The translations under genes and the position numbers were made by a program. The notes beneath the pieces are model-generated. The model was not told the DNA's origin. It was given only the letters and a program-made list of their open reading frames with translations, and searched no databases. This document shows positions 9,213 through 17,618 of a stretch of 64,000 nt of DNA, one piece after another (positions within the stretch are counted from its first letter, which is position 1; every line of letters starts with the position of its first letter). This DNA comes from Bacillota bacterium (GTDB taxonomy: Bacteria; Bacillota; Clostridia; Lachnospirales; Lachnospiraceae), in the NCBI GenBank assembly GCA_023407575.1, contig JAEYLX010000032.1:62001-126000 (forward strand), written 5' to 3'.

Positions 9213-9241
9213 ATCATAAGTGATTTGGACGATATTGTCAA
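9213..9241 (-). promoter_or_regulatory. cymR promoter with adjacent imperfect dyad
   Basis: On the minus strand TTGACA (9236-9241) is 17 bp from TATGAT (9213-9218). Just downstream, ATAC and GTAT half-sites (about 9191-9210) form a loose dyad that could be an autoregulatory Rrf2 operator. Confidence 0.6.
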
Positions 9242-9342
9242 TAGCTGATCAAAGAAGGGGAAAGGTGAAATGCTAGATTTATCAAGGAATATAGCTAAAT
9301 CATACTATTTTAATAGGTTAGCAAAAAATGTTCAAAAAGTTG

Positions 9343-9387
9343 TTGACATTTACCAATGACTGTAATAAGATAATACTAAACATAGTA
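9343..9387 (+). promoter_or_regulatory. cysK promoter and candidate CymR site
   Basis: TTGACA (9343-9348) is 17 bp from TAAGAT (9366-9371). Immediately after it lies the inverted repeat TACTA-AACA-TAGTA (9374-9387), near the expected transcription start. That is a sensible place for a CymR operator, although the assignment is inferred. Confidence 0.5.
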
Positions 9388-9428
9388 ATCATATATGAAA
9401 TATAAACAGAATAAATGGAGGATATCAT

Positions 9429-10361
9429 ATGGCAAAGATTTATAAGAGTTTAACAGAACTCGTGGGTAAAACCCCACTATTGGAATTATCAAACTATCAG
9501 AAGAAGAACCAGTTAGAAGCAGCTGTAATTGCAAAACTTGAATATTATAATCCAGCTGGCAGTGTAAAAGACAGAATTGCGAAAGCAATGATTGATGATG
9601 CAGAAGCAAAAGGCAAGTTAAATGCAGACACTGTTATCATTGAGCCAACTAGTGGTAATACAGGAATTGGTTTAGCCTCCGTTGCAGCAGCAAGAGGTTA
9701 TCGTTTAATTCTTACTATGCCAGAGACTATGAGTATTGAAAGAAGAAATCTTTTAAAAGCATACGGTGCTGAGCTTGTACTTACCGAAGGTGCAAAGGGT
9801 ATGAAAGGTGCAATTGCAAGAGCAAATGAACTTGCAGAAGAAATTCCAAACTCTTTTATTCCTGGACAGTTTGACAATCCTGCAAATCCAGCAGTTCATA
9901 AAGCAACCACTGGACCAGAGATTTGGGAAGATACAGATGGAGAGGTTGATATCTTTGTAGCAGGTATTGGTACAGGTGGAACAATTACTGGTGCTGGAGA
10001 ATTCCTTAAATCTAAAAATCCTAATCTTAAGATTGTAGCAGTAGAGCCTTTTGATTCTCCAATCTTATCCGAAGGCAAAGCCGGCCCTCATAAAATTCAG
10101 GGTATTGGTGCTGGTTTCGTACCACAGGTATTAAATACAGCAGTCTTTGATGAAATTGTAAAGGTTAAAAATGAAGATGCATTTGCAGTAGGAAGAGAAT
10201 TATCGAAAGCAGAGGGCTTACTTGTAGGTATTTCCTCTGGTGCAGCATTATGGGCAGCAACTGAAGTTGCAAAACGTCCTGAAAATAAGGGTAAGAAAAT
10301 TGTTGTTATTCTCCCTGATACAGGTGAGCGTTATCTGTCTACAGCACTTTTCTCTGAATAA
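9429..10361 (+). CDS. cysK: Cysteine synthase A (O-acetylserine sulfhydrylase)
   Basis: 310-residue fold-type II PLP enzyme that makes cysteine from O-acetylserine and sulfide. K47 in NPAGSVKDRI is the PLP lysine, PTSGNTGIGLA is the substrate loop and GIGTGGTITGAGE is the phosphate-binding loop. Length and motifs are those of CysK rather than cystathionine beta-synthase. It starts at ATG after AATGGAGGATATC and ends before a strong terminator, so it is monocistronic. Its divergence from cymR suggests control by sulfur supply, with CysK also a possible CymR partner. Confidence 0.93.
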   Translation: MAKIYKSLTELVGKTPLLELSNYQKKNQLEAAVIAKLEYYNPAGSVKDRIAKAMIDDAEAKGKLNADTVIIEPTSGNTGIGLASVAAARGYRLILTMPETMSIERRNLLKAYGAELVLTEGAKGMKGAIARANELAEEIPNSFIPGQFDNPANPAVHKATTGPEIWEDTDGEVDIFVAGIGTGGTITGAGEFLKSKNPNLKIVAVEPFDSPILSEGKAGPHKIQGIGAGFVPQVLNTAVFDEIVKVKNEDAFAVGRELSKAEGLLVGISSGAALWAATEVAKRPENKGKKIVVILPDTGERYLSTALFSE

Positions 10362-10432
10362 TTACAATAAAAGCAAATTGCTTAGTAGTTTATTATAGTA
10401 GAGAGCGAATGTCAGCGCATTCGATCATATAG

Positions 10433-10463
10433 TTAAGGAGCTCACTTACCATGAGCTCCTTAA
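10433..10463 (+). terminator. cysK terminator
   Basis: Perfect 12-bp stem (TTAAGGAGCTCA / TGAGCTCCTTAA) with a 7-nt loop. A smaller hairpin (CGAATG/CATTCG, 10406-10423) precedes it. Confidence 0.8.
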
Positions 10464-10540
10464 TTTATGATATTTACAAAGTTGTATTCAAAGAGTAAAA
10501 TATGGATAGAACTTTGTACTAATTATTAGGAGGAAAGGTA

Positions 10541-11410
10541 ATGCCGAAAGTTAGAATAATCGCAGATAGTACTTGCGATTTATCAGAGGAACTAATTCGT
10601 AGGTACGATATAACGATCGTTCCGCTTAATATTGTTTTAGATATGAAAAGTTATCTAGATGGGATAGAGATTACTCCGGATGAGATTTATGAATGGGCAG
10701 ATAGAAATAATGCTACGCCTAAAACAGCAGCTCCCAGTATGGGCTATCTCATAGAAGTTCTACAGCCATTTGTAAAAGCACAGGAGGATATCATCTTTTT
10801 TGGCATTTCTGAGGATATGTCTGTTACTTGTCAAAGTGTACGTATGGTTGCAGAAGAACTATCCTATAATAAGATATGGGTAATAAATTCACAGAATTTA
10901 TCTACAGGTATAGGGTTGCAGGTTTTACGTGCAGCGGAGTATGCGTTAAAAGGGATGTCAGTAGAAGAAATTGTCTATGAGATTGAGGCAAAGCGCAGTG
11001 AAGTCAGGGCATCATTTGTGATTGATACCTTAACCTATTTGCATAGGGGAGGACGTTGCAATTCGGTAACCGCACTGGTAGGTAATGCTTTAAAGTTAAA
11101 GCCTATGATTGCTGTACAACAGGGTAAGATGGGAGTTGCAAAAAAATATCGTGGCAAACAGCCGGCTGTGATACGAAACTATTTTAATGATTTAAAAGAG
11201 CAATTAATAAAAGCTGATCCGACCAGAGTATTTATCACTCATTCTGGTATTGATGCAGCAATTTTAAAAGAAACTTATGACAGTCTGGATAATCTAAGTT
11301 ATTTTAAAGAAATCTGTATTACCAGAGCCGGTGGTGTGGTTTCCAGTCATTGTGGACCCAATACACTGGGAATATTGTTTTATGATTCAGATAATAGAAC
11401 TATAATATAA
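10541..11410 (+). CDS. DegV family fatty-acid-binding protein (FakB-like)
   Basis: 289-residue DegV protein with the N-terminal signature RIIADSTCDLSEEL, the TAAPSMGYL loop and LHRGGRCNSV. Members bind a fatty acid and, as FakB, present it to the kinase FakA for phosphorylation. No fakA is in the window. Translation starts at ATG after TTAGGAGGAAAGG. A second, diverged DegV paralogue lies at 23481-24350 on the other strand; multiple FakB paralogues with different acyl preferences are common in Firmicutes. The family is certain; the ligand is not. Confidence 0.85.
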   Translation: MPKVRIIADSTCDLSEELIRRYDITIVPLNIVLDMKSYLDGIEITPDEIYEWADRNNATPKTAAPSMGYLIEVLQPFVKAQEDIIFFGISEDMSVTCQSVRMVAEELSYNKIWVINSQNLSTGIGLQVLRAAEYALKGMSVEEIVYEIEAKRSEVRASFVIDTLTYLHRGGRCNSVTALVGNALKLKPMIAVQQGKMGVAKKYRGKQPAVIRNYFNDLKEQLIKADPTRVFITHSGIDAAILKETYDSLDNLSYFKEICITRAGGVVSSHCGPNTLGILFYDSDNRTII

Positions 11411-11425
11411 TTCTTGACAATGGCG

Positions 11426-11453
11426 GCAAAGAATTCACATCGATATTCTTTGC
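11426..11453 (+). terminator. Hairpin after the DegV gene
   Basis: The arms GCAAAGAAT and ATTCTTTGC pair across a 10-nt loop, 16 bp after the stop codon. The following T-run is weak. Confidence 0.4.
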
Positions 11454-11607
11454 TGTTGCTATCTGTAAATATTTATAAAACAAAGCTATAAAGAAAAACA
11501 ATGCTCAGAACCAAGGTACGAAAAAGCGAGCACTAGTGCTTGATTTTGAATTGCTATAATGTATGGTATTGTACAGGAAGAATCCTGTATTAGAAAGGAA
11601 GAATCAA

Positions 11608-12555
11608 ATGGAAATTAGTAGAGATAAAGTTGTAATTATCGGTGCAGGTCAAGTAGGTGCAACAGTTGCATTTAGTTTGGTGGTGCAGGAAGTATGTGCA
11701 GAAATCGTTTTAATTGATATGAATGAAACAAAGGCAATTGGCGAGGCAAATGATATCAAACATGGGATAGAGTATTTTGGAAGAAATGTAAAGGTTGAAG
11801 CTGGAACCTACGCAGATTGCAAGGATGCTGATATTGTGGTACTCACTGCCTCTGCACCTTATAGTGGTGAACAAAATAGGATACAGATGATGGACAAATC
11901 CGCAAGTATAGTTCGTTCCATAGTTCCTCAGGTTATGGCAAGTGGATTTGATGGGATTTTCGTAGTGGTAACCAATCCTGTAGATATCATTTCTTATATG
12001 GTATATCAACTATCAGGACTTCCAAAGAATCAGATTATAGGAACAGGAACTGCTATAGAGACCTCAAGATTAAAGCAGTTAATTGGGCAGACCCTAAGCA
12101 TTGATCCAAGAAATGTAGAAGCCCTTGCCCTTGGAGAACATGGAGATTCTTTATTTGTTCCTTGGAGTATTGCAAGAGCAGGCGGTAAAAATCTGCGTGA
12201 AATTATAAAGGATAATCCAGAATACTCATCTATTGACTTGGCACAGTTGGAAGATCAAACTAGAAAAGCTGGATTTGATGTGTTGAATAAAAAGGGCAAT
12301 ACACAATACGGAATTGCTACAATAGCAACAGGAATTATTAGAGCGGTACTTCGTGATGAATACCGTGCGGCACCTGTTTCAACCTTACTGGAAGGGGAAT
12401 ATGGTATTACGGATGCTTTTATAGGCGTTCCGGCTATCCTCAATCGGTATGGGGTTGTGGATGTTGTAGAGCTACATTTAGAGGAAGAAGAACAAAAGAA
12501 ACTTAACGCTTCTGTAGCAGTAATTAAAGAAAATATTAAGAAACTAGGCTTATAA
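11608..12555 (+). CDS. L-lactate dehydrogenase-family 2-hydroxyacid dehydrogenase
   Basis: 315-residue NAD-dependent LDH/MDH-fold enzyme. The Rossmann motif is VVIIGAGQVGATVA, the catalytic histidine is in ALGEHGDS and the substrate arginine is in SRLKQL. Aligned without gaps to classical LDH, the coenzyme loop reads APYSGEQNR: the pyruvate-specificity residue Gln102 is Tyr and Asp168 is Glu, while Arg109 is kept. The enzyme may therefore use a bulkier 2-oxoacid, as L-HicDH does. The start at 11608 follows AGAAAGGAAG; the frame is open to a GTG/ATG-type start at 11563 but without support. It lies just upstream of two peptidases, which would fit amino-acid-derived 2-oxoacids. Confidence 0.8.
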   Translation: MEISRDKVVIIGAGQVGATVAFSLVVQEVCAEIVLIDMNETKAIGEANDIKHGIEYFGRNVKVEAGTYADCKDADIVVLTASAPYSGEQNRIQMMDKSASIVRSIVPQVMASGFDGIFVVVTNPVDIISYMVYQLSGLPKNQIIGTGTAIETSRLKQLIGQTLSIDPRNVEALALGEHGDSLFVPWSIARAGGKNLREIIKDNPEYSSIDLAQLEDQTRKAGFDVLNKKGNTQYGIATIATGIIRAVLRDEYRAAPVSTLLEGEYGITDAFIGVPAILNRYGVVDVVELHLEEEEQKKLNASVAVIKENIKKLGL

Positions 12556-12591
12556 AATTGAAGAAATAGTAACAGGAAACAGGGAGGAGCT

Positions 12592-13707
12592 ATGATAAAT
12601 AAAGATAGGCTGGTAAAAGAGTTTTGTGATTTGGTGGCGATTGATTCTGTGTCATTTCAGGAAAGAGAAATGGCAGATGTACTGAAGAAAAAGTTGGAAG
12701 ATCTGGGTTTTCAAGTGAGTGAGGACCAATCAGGTGAGATTTATCAAGGAAACTGTGGTAATGTCTATGGTTATTTAGAAGGAGAACTAGAGGGTGATCC
12801 GTTGCTTTTTTCCTCCCATATGGATACCGTTGTACCTGGCATTAGCAAAAAGGCAATTATTAGAGAAGATGGGACGATTACCAGCGATGGAACAACAGTA
12901 CTCGGTGCGGATGATTTATCCGGAGTCGCATCCATTCTGGAAGCAATTCGATCCATTAAGGAGCAGGGGCTAGCACACAGAAGCATAGAAGTTTTATTTA
13001 CCATAGCGGAAGAGGTTTATATCAAAGGGAGTGAGGTATATGATTTCAGTGCAATTAAGGCAAAAGAAGCTTATGTACTGGACCTCGATGGACCAGTGGG
13101 TACTGCTGCAATTAAGGCACCAACCCTGGTAGCTTTCACTGCTGATCTCACTGGAAAAGCTGCGCATGCTGGATTTGCCCCGGAAGAAGGAATTCATGCG
13201 ATTAAGGTAGCAGCGGAGGCAATTGCTCAACTAAGGCAAGGACGTATTGATGAAGAAACAACGGTTAATGTTGGTACCATTCAAGGAGGCAAAGGTAGAA
13301 ATATTGTGCCGGAATTCTGTACAGTACAAGGAGAAGTAAGAAGCTTAAGTCACGAGAAAGCACTTGCTCAGGCAGAAAACATTAACAAGGTATTTGAAGC
13401 GGCAGCAGAAAAATACGGTGCAACACTCTCCTATACCACTTCTTTTGGATGTATCGCTTATGAGGTTCCGACCTCACATCCAGTTATTCAAAGATTTGAA
13501 AAGGTATGTAGTGATCTGGAATATAATGTTAATCTGATTCAGACCTTTGGCGGTAGTGATAACAACAATTTCTTACGAAATTCAGTAACTGGAATAGTAT
13601 TGTCCTGTGGTATGAATAAGGTGCATTCTGTGAATGAATACACCCATGTGGACGAATTGGATCGCTGCAGTAATATTGTGTTTGGCTTAATGACCAGCAA
13701 GGAGTAA
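12592..13707 (+). CDS. M20-family metallopeptidase (PepT-like)
   Basis: 371-residue zinc peptidase of the M20 family, closest in layout to peptidase T-like tripeptidases. The expected ligands and catalytic residues are H76/D78 in SSHMDTVV, D107 in GADDLSG, E140/E141 in IAEEVYIKG and D164 in DLDGP. The lid/dimerisation domain lies in the middle (about 180-290). The late histidine in NKVHSVNEY completes the site. It starts 36 bp after the dehydrogenase at an ATG behind GGGAGGAGCT, so the genes are probably cotranscribed. It is cytosolic (no signal peptide). Substrate class is inferred from family. Confidence 0.82.
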   Translation: MINKDRLVKEFCDLVAIDSVSFQEREMADVLKKKLEDLGFQVSEDQSGEIYQGNCGNVYGYLEGELEGDPLLFSSHMDTVVPGISKKAIIREDGTITSDGTTVLGADDLSGVASILEAIRSIKEQGLAHRSIEVLFTIAEEVYIKGSEVYDFSAIKAKEAYVLDLDGPVGTAAIKAPTLVAFTADLTGKAAHAGFAPEEGIHAIKVAAEAIAQLRQGRIDEETTVNVGTIQGGKGRNIVPEFCTVQGEVRSLSHEKALAQAENINKVFEAAAEKYGATLSYTTSFGCIAYEVPTSHPVIQRFEKVCSDLEYNVNLIQTFGGSDNNNFLRNSVTGIVLSCGMNKVHSVNEYTHVDELDRCSNIVFGLMTSKE

Positions 13708-13740
13708 GAAAAGGAAATGCGTTTTAATCGACTGTGATTA

Positions 13741-13800
13741 AAGAGTTGAAAGGATTATTGGCAATGATATAAAGGGTTGAAGGATTATTGGCAATAAATA
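13741..13800. repeat. Two-copy 30-bp direct repeat
   Basis: Two adjacent, slightly diverged 30-bp units share the core GAAGGATTATTGGCAAT (first copy with one extra A). They fill the gap between the two peptidase genes and encode nothing recognisable. Confidence 0.75.
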
Positions 13801-13861
13801 AAGTGTAGTAAATTACTAAGCAGAATTAATTATGATTTAAAATGTTATAGGGAGGTTAATT

Positions 13862-14947
13862 ATGTCTTTATTAAATAAAGAAGCTGAAATTAAAATGATA
13901 GAAGAACTCACCAGGGCAAAAGGAGTTTCTGGGTTTGAAGATGAGGTTGTGAAGGTGATACGCAACTACTCAGAGGGTCTGGGAACTATCAAAGAGGACA
14001 GTCTTCGTAATTTGTATGTTTATAGAAAGGGTAATACAGGCAATCGTCCCATCGTGCAACTGGATTCTCATAGTGATGAAGTTGGATTTATGGTTCAAGC
14101 CATTAAGTCAAATGGTACTCTGCAAATTATACCGATCGGCAGTTGGGTACCTTATAATATTCCAGCACATAAGGTATGGGTAAGAAATTCAGACGGTGAA
14201 TATATTAGCGGAATTGTCGGTAGTAAACCACCACATTATATGAGTGAAGCTGACAAAAAGGCTAATTTAGAGATGAATCATTTCTTTATAGATGTGGGAG
14301 CCAGCTCTTTTGAGGAAGCTGTGAATGACTATAAGTTAAGAATAGGAGAACCTGTAGTTCCCTGTGCAGATTTTGAATATAATGACAAACAGGGAATTAT
14401 GATGGGTAAGGCATTTGATAACCGCCTTGGTTGCGCGGGAGCTATTAGTACTTTAAAGGCTCTTGCAAATGAGGAACTTAAGGTTGATATAGTATCTGGA
14501 TTTGCTTCTCAAGAAGAAGTAGGTGCCAGAGGAGCAATTGTAACAACAAGAGTAATTAAACCAGATTTGGCGATATGCTTTGAAGGCTGCCCCGCAGACG
14601 ATACCTTTCTGGGAACCTATGAGATGCAGACTGTTTTAAAGAAGGGACCAATGCTAAGACACATTGATGCCAGAATGATAACCAATCCTCGTTATCAACG
14701 TTTTACCTTAGATTTAGCGAAAAGAAAAGGTGTTCAGGTTCAGGAAGCAGTTAGATCTATGGGGTCTACCAATGGAGGTTCAATCCATATTTCTAATTCA
14801 GGTATTCCAACCATCGTAATCGGAGCGCCGGTAAGATATGCACATACCCATCATGGAATATCAAGTTATTTTGATTATGAGAGCAGCGTTAAGTTAGCTT
14901 ATGAGTTGCTTAAGGAATTGGATGCGGATATCATAAGTGGATTTTAA
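13862..14947 (+). CDS. M42-family metallo-aminopeptidase
   Basis: 361-residue M42 peptidase, a family of large self-compartmentalising aminopeptidases (glutamyl/lysyl aminopeptidase, FrvX/YsdC type). The dinuclear metal site is visible: H in QLDSHSDEVGFM, D in GKAFDNRLGC, catalytic EE in FASQEEVGARGA, a carboxylate in CFEGCPADD and the last H in YAHTHHGIS. Residues between the ligands form the PDZ-like insert. A strong GGGAGGTTAATT precedes the ATG. With the M20 peptidase upstream it suggests cytosolic peptide breakdown. It is sometimes mislabelled as endoglucanase. Confidence 0.87.
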   Translation: MSLLNKEAEIKMIEELTRAKGVSGFEDEVVKVIRNYSEGLGTIKEDSLRNLYVYRKGNTGNRPIVQLDSHSDEVGFMVQAIKSNGTLQIIPIGSWVPYNIPAHKVWVRNSDGEYISGIVGSKPPHYMSEADKKANLEMNHFFIDVGASSFEEAVNDYKLRIGEPVVPCADFEYNDKQGIMMGKAFDNRLGCAGAISTLKALANEELKVDIVSGFASQEEVGARGAIVTTRVIKPDLAICFEGCPADDTFLGTYEMQTVLKKGPMLRHIDARMITNPRYQRFTLDLAKRKGVQVQEAVRSMGSTNGGSIHISNSGIPTIVIGAPVRYAHTHHGISSYFDYESSVKLAYELLKELDADIISGF

Positions 14948-15022
14948 TTAAAAGTCTATGCAATCAATATAAGAATGTGTAATTATAAAGGGGTTATTGT
15001 AAAAAGATAACTATGTAGAAAA

Positions 15023-15067
15023 GGGAGTATATATCTTTCCATCTGTGTATGGAAGATAGGCACTCCC
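15023..15067. terminator. Bidirectional terminator between convergent genes
   Basis: Outer arms GGGAGT/ACTCCC and inner arms ATCTTTCCAT/ATGGAAGAT form a long stem, followed on the plus strand by CTTTT and preceded by AAAA. It serves the M42 gene and the convergent serine hydrolase. Confidence 0.75.
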
Positions 15068-15107
15068 TTTTCGTCACTATAATAGTCTTATATAACAATT
15101 CTTTATA

Positions 15108-16166
15108 TCACCATTCATATATTTCTTTGAAAGAACTTGTGACTTCATCACAAAGTCTAGCTCCGATATCTGAATTCTGCATTACTACAATTCCGGAACC
15201 ATCAGCAGGGCAAAATACCATATTTGAATGATAAGCAAAATTTGAACCGCCATGTCCAAAGGTTAATCCTTTTTTACTTTGGTTAACAGCAAGACCTAAT
15301 CCATAGGGTGAATTTTCATATGCTTTTGTAGTCATTAACTGGGCTGTATTTTGCTTAAGCAAGGTGCTTTCGCTTTTTAAGGCTTTCATTATTTCAATGC
15401 CAAAGCGTGCAAGGTCTGACGGCGTGGTCCACAAACCTGCTGCTGATAATTCCGGCATTATATTATTGCCTCCTGGTAATTGTAAGTTATGATGATTATA
15501 CCCAAAAGCAATTTGACTTAATTTATCTTTTGACAGAGGTTGCATATAAGTGCTATACACCATAGAGAAAGGGGATAAAACTAAGTCATTCATCAAATCA
15601 CAAAAATTAAGTTTACAGACATCCGTAACAATTTTTTGTGCTAGAATATACCCTCCCCCAGAGTATTGATATCCTGCTTCAGGAGGTTTTATTAACTTTA
15701 ATTTTAGATTATTAGAAGGGAATACTCCGGTTAATATTTGTTGAACCGTGGGTATTTTTTGTCCCTGCTGATAACCTGCAAAGCCATGAGGATTCAAACC
15801 AGCATGATGACTTAAGAGCTGTCTCAAAGTGATTTTATGGTTTTGGTTATCATAGGTCGGCACTTTATAACCGATAAGATATTCAGAAATGTCCGTATCT
15901 AAATCAAGGGTTCCGCTTTCAATTAAACGCAGAACAGCAGCAGCAAATACAGGCTTACTAATGGATCCTGCTTGAAAAAGTGTATTCGTCGTAACCTTTT
16001 CTTTTGTCGCTCTTCGTTTTACTCCGTGAACATAGGTATCAAGAATATCATAGTTCTCTATTACTGCTATGCTGATTGCAGATGTATGGTATTCTTTCAT
16101 GCGTTCAGTAAGAGTTATGCCATCATAATGTTTTTTATTCTCGATAATATCTGATATTTTACTCAT
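15108..16166 (-). CDS. Serine beta-lactamase-fold hydrolase (class C/EstB-like)
   Basis: 352-residue protein of the beta-lactamase/transpeptidase-like (PF00144) superfamily. The nucleophile motif is S68-I-S-K71 in QAGSISKPV, the second motif YSGGGY replaces Tyr-x-Asn, and HGG in FGHGGSNF is the third. There is no signal peptide or membrane anchor, which argues against a periplasmic drug-resistance enzyme and for an intracellular esterase or D-peptidase-like activity. It starts at ATG behind AAGGGGG. It is monocistronic and convergent with the M42 peptidase. The exact substrate cannot be predicted. Confidence 0.78.
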   Translation of the reverse strand: MSKISDIIENKKHYDGITLTERMKEYHTSAISIAVIENYDILDTYVHGVKRRATKEKVTTNTLFQAGSISKPVFAAAVLRLIESGTLDLDTDISEYLIGYKVPTYDNQNHKITLRQLLSHHAGLNPHGFAGYQQGQKIPTVQQILTGVFPSNNLKLKLIKPPEAGYQYSGGGYILAQKIVTDVCKLNFCDLMNDLVLSPFSMVYSTYMQPLSKDKLSQIAFGYNHHNLQLPGGNNIMPELSAAGLWTTPSDLARFGIEIMKALKSESTLLKQNTAQLMTTKAYENSPYGLGLAVNQSKKGLTFGHGGSNFAYHSNMVFCPADGSGIVVMQNSDIGARLCDEVTSSFKEIYEW

Positions 16167-16362
16167 GCCTAACCCCCTTTAGTTGCTCCATTCGGCATTT
16201 GCAAGAAATCCTGCAATACCTTATTCTGCTTTTTATTATACCATAATTTGATTAAATTGTATTAACTTATATGTATAAATCGGGCTGTCGTTCCTGGAAT
16301 ATGATATTGAACTTCTCATTGCCAGTATATAGTTACGCCACAGTTATTTCATTTTAAATAGG

Positions 16363-16391
16363 TTGACAATTTCAATTAGGGAATGTATATT
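16363..16391 (+). promoter_or_regulatory. argC promoter
   Basis: TTGACA (16363-16368) and TATATT (16386-16391) have 17-bp spacing. They overlap the upstream one of two ARG-box-like sites. The start codon is about 95 bp further on. Confidence 0.65.
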
Positions 16392-16417
16392 AATATAATA
16401 ATATGTATAAATATACA
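16384..16417 (+). promoter_or_regulatory. Two ARG-box-like operators (ArgR/AhrC)
   Basis: TGTAT-ATTA-ATATA (16384-16397) and TGTAT-AAAT-ATACA (16404-16417) fit the ArgR consensus core TGNAT-W4-ATNCA (the first is one base off in the right half). Their 20-bp centre spacing is close to the two helical turns typical of paired ARG boxes. They cover the -10 and start region of argC, so arginine repression is expected. Confidence 0.65.
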
Positions 16418-16489
16418 TGGTAATTTATAGTTTCTATCATAATCAACATTGATATGGAGATTCAGAAATAAATTTAATGAGGTGAGAGA

Positions 16490-17446
16490 ATGAAAAAAGT
16501 ATTTGTAGATGGCTTAAGCGGAACAACTGGGCTTAAAATTCACGAGAGGCTGGCATTATATGAAGAATTGGAAATGATTACAATAGATTATGAAAAACGT
16601 AGAGATGCTAAGGAAAGAGCAAAGTGCTTAAATGAAGCTGATATCGTGTTTTTATGCTTGCCAGATGAGGCAGCCAAAGAAGCAGTAAGTCTTGTAACTA
16701 ATACGAATACGAGAATAATCGATGCAAGTACTGCCTATAGAACTTCTGAAGATTGGACTTATGGACTTCCCGAATTATCAAAGCTGCATCGGGAGGCAGT
16801 AAAGGATAGTAAGAGAGTAAGTAACCCGGGCTGTCATGCTACTGCTTTTATTTTAGGAGTTTATCCACTCCTTGCAAATAAGATAATGTCACCTGATTAT
16901 CCTATAACCTGTCAGAGCTTAACTGGCTATAGTGGTGGTGGAAAACCTTTAATTGAGAAGTATGAGTCGGAGGAAGGAAAGAATGAGTATACCAAAGCTC
17001 CGAGACCTTATGGTTTAAGCTTAAACCATAAGCATTTACCTGAAATGACAAAGCATTCTTTATTAAAGGAAGCGCCAGTGTTCGTTCCGATACTGGGAAA
17101 TAATTATAAAGGTCTTGCTGTTTTAACATCAATTCATACAAAGCGGCTGGCTAAAAAAATGACTGCAAAAAATCTTCATGAAATTCTAAGTGAGCATTAT
17201 CTGAATGAGAGATTTGTTAAAGTTATGCCATTTGCAGATGATTCTGTACTTTTTGATGGTGCAGTAGATATTACTGCCTGCAACGATACAAATAGCGCAG
17301 AGATATTCGTTTTTGGCAATGAGGCCAGGGAGAGTGCAGTTATCCTCACAAGACTTGATAACCTTGGCAAAGGTGCTTCAGGAGCCGCCATTCAAAATAT
17401 GAATATCATGCTTGGCTTTGAGGAAAATCTACATTTATCAATCTAG
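16490..17446 (+). CDS. argC: N-acetyl-gamma-glutamyl-phosphate reductase, short (type 2) form
   Basis: 318-residue NADP-dependent reductase of arginine biosynthesis. The N-terminal Rossmann segment is FVDGLSGTTGLKIHERL, and the catalytic thiol is C115 in SNPGCHATAF. It lacks residues found in the usual 340-350 aa ArgC and matches the shorter type-2 class. A GAGGTGAGAG site precedes ATG. It is alone, without argJ, argB or argD, so the other arginine genes lie elsewhere. Two ARG-box-like sites on its promoter support both its role and control by arginine. Confidence 0.9.
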   Translation: MKKVFVDGLSGTTGLKIHERLALYEELEMITIDYEKRRDAKERAKCLNEADIVFLCLPDEAAKEAVSLVTNTNTRIIDASTAYRTSEDWTYGLPELSKLHREAVKDSKRVSNPGCHATAFILGVYPLLANKIMSPDYPITCQSLTGYSGGGKPLIEKYESEEGKNEYTKAPRPYGLSLNHKHLPEMTKHSLLKEAPVFVPILGNNYKGLAVLTSIHTKRLAKKMTAKNLHEILSEHYLNERFVKVMPFADDSVLFDGAVDITACNDTNSAEIFVFGNEARESAVILTRLDNLGKGASGAAIQNMNIMLGFEENLHLSI

Positions 17447-17459
17447 CAGTCTTAACTGA

Positions 17460-17519
17460 ATATCCATAAGCAAAATATCATTAAGTAAAATATCCATAAG
17501 TAAAATATCCCTCAAGAAA
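17460..17519. repeat. 15-bp tandem repeat, four units
   Basis: Four head-to-tail 15-mers follow the pattern ATATCCATAAGTAAA. The fourth (ATATCCCTCAAGAAA) has drifted and doubles as the 5' arm of the next terminator. It lies just after the argC stop codon. Confidence 0.85.
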
Positions 17520-17576
17520 AATAGTTTAAGTCGCTATAAAGAGATCGACAACAATCTATTCTTGAGGGATATTTTA
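17501..17576. terminator. Long-stem terminator between argC and the HD gene
   Basis: A perfect 18-bp inverted repeat (17501-17518 and 17559-17576, core ATATCCCTCAAG/CTTGAGGGATAT) flanks a 40-nt loop. It sits between convergent genes and could terminate both. Confidence 0.65.
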
Positions 17577-17618
17577 TATCTATTATTTATATCTATCATT
17601 TTATATATCTACCATCTC

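Noticed and set aside
15108..16166. Reading the serine hydrolase as an AmpC resistance gene
   Set aside because: It lacks a signal peptide, and its YSG second motif differs from YAN; general hydrolase is the safer call.
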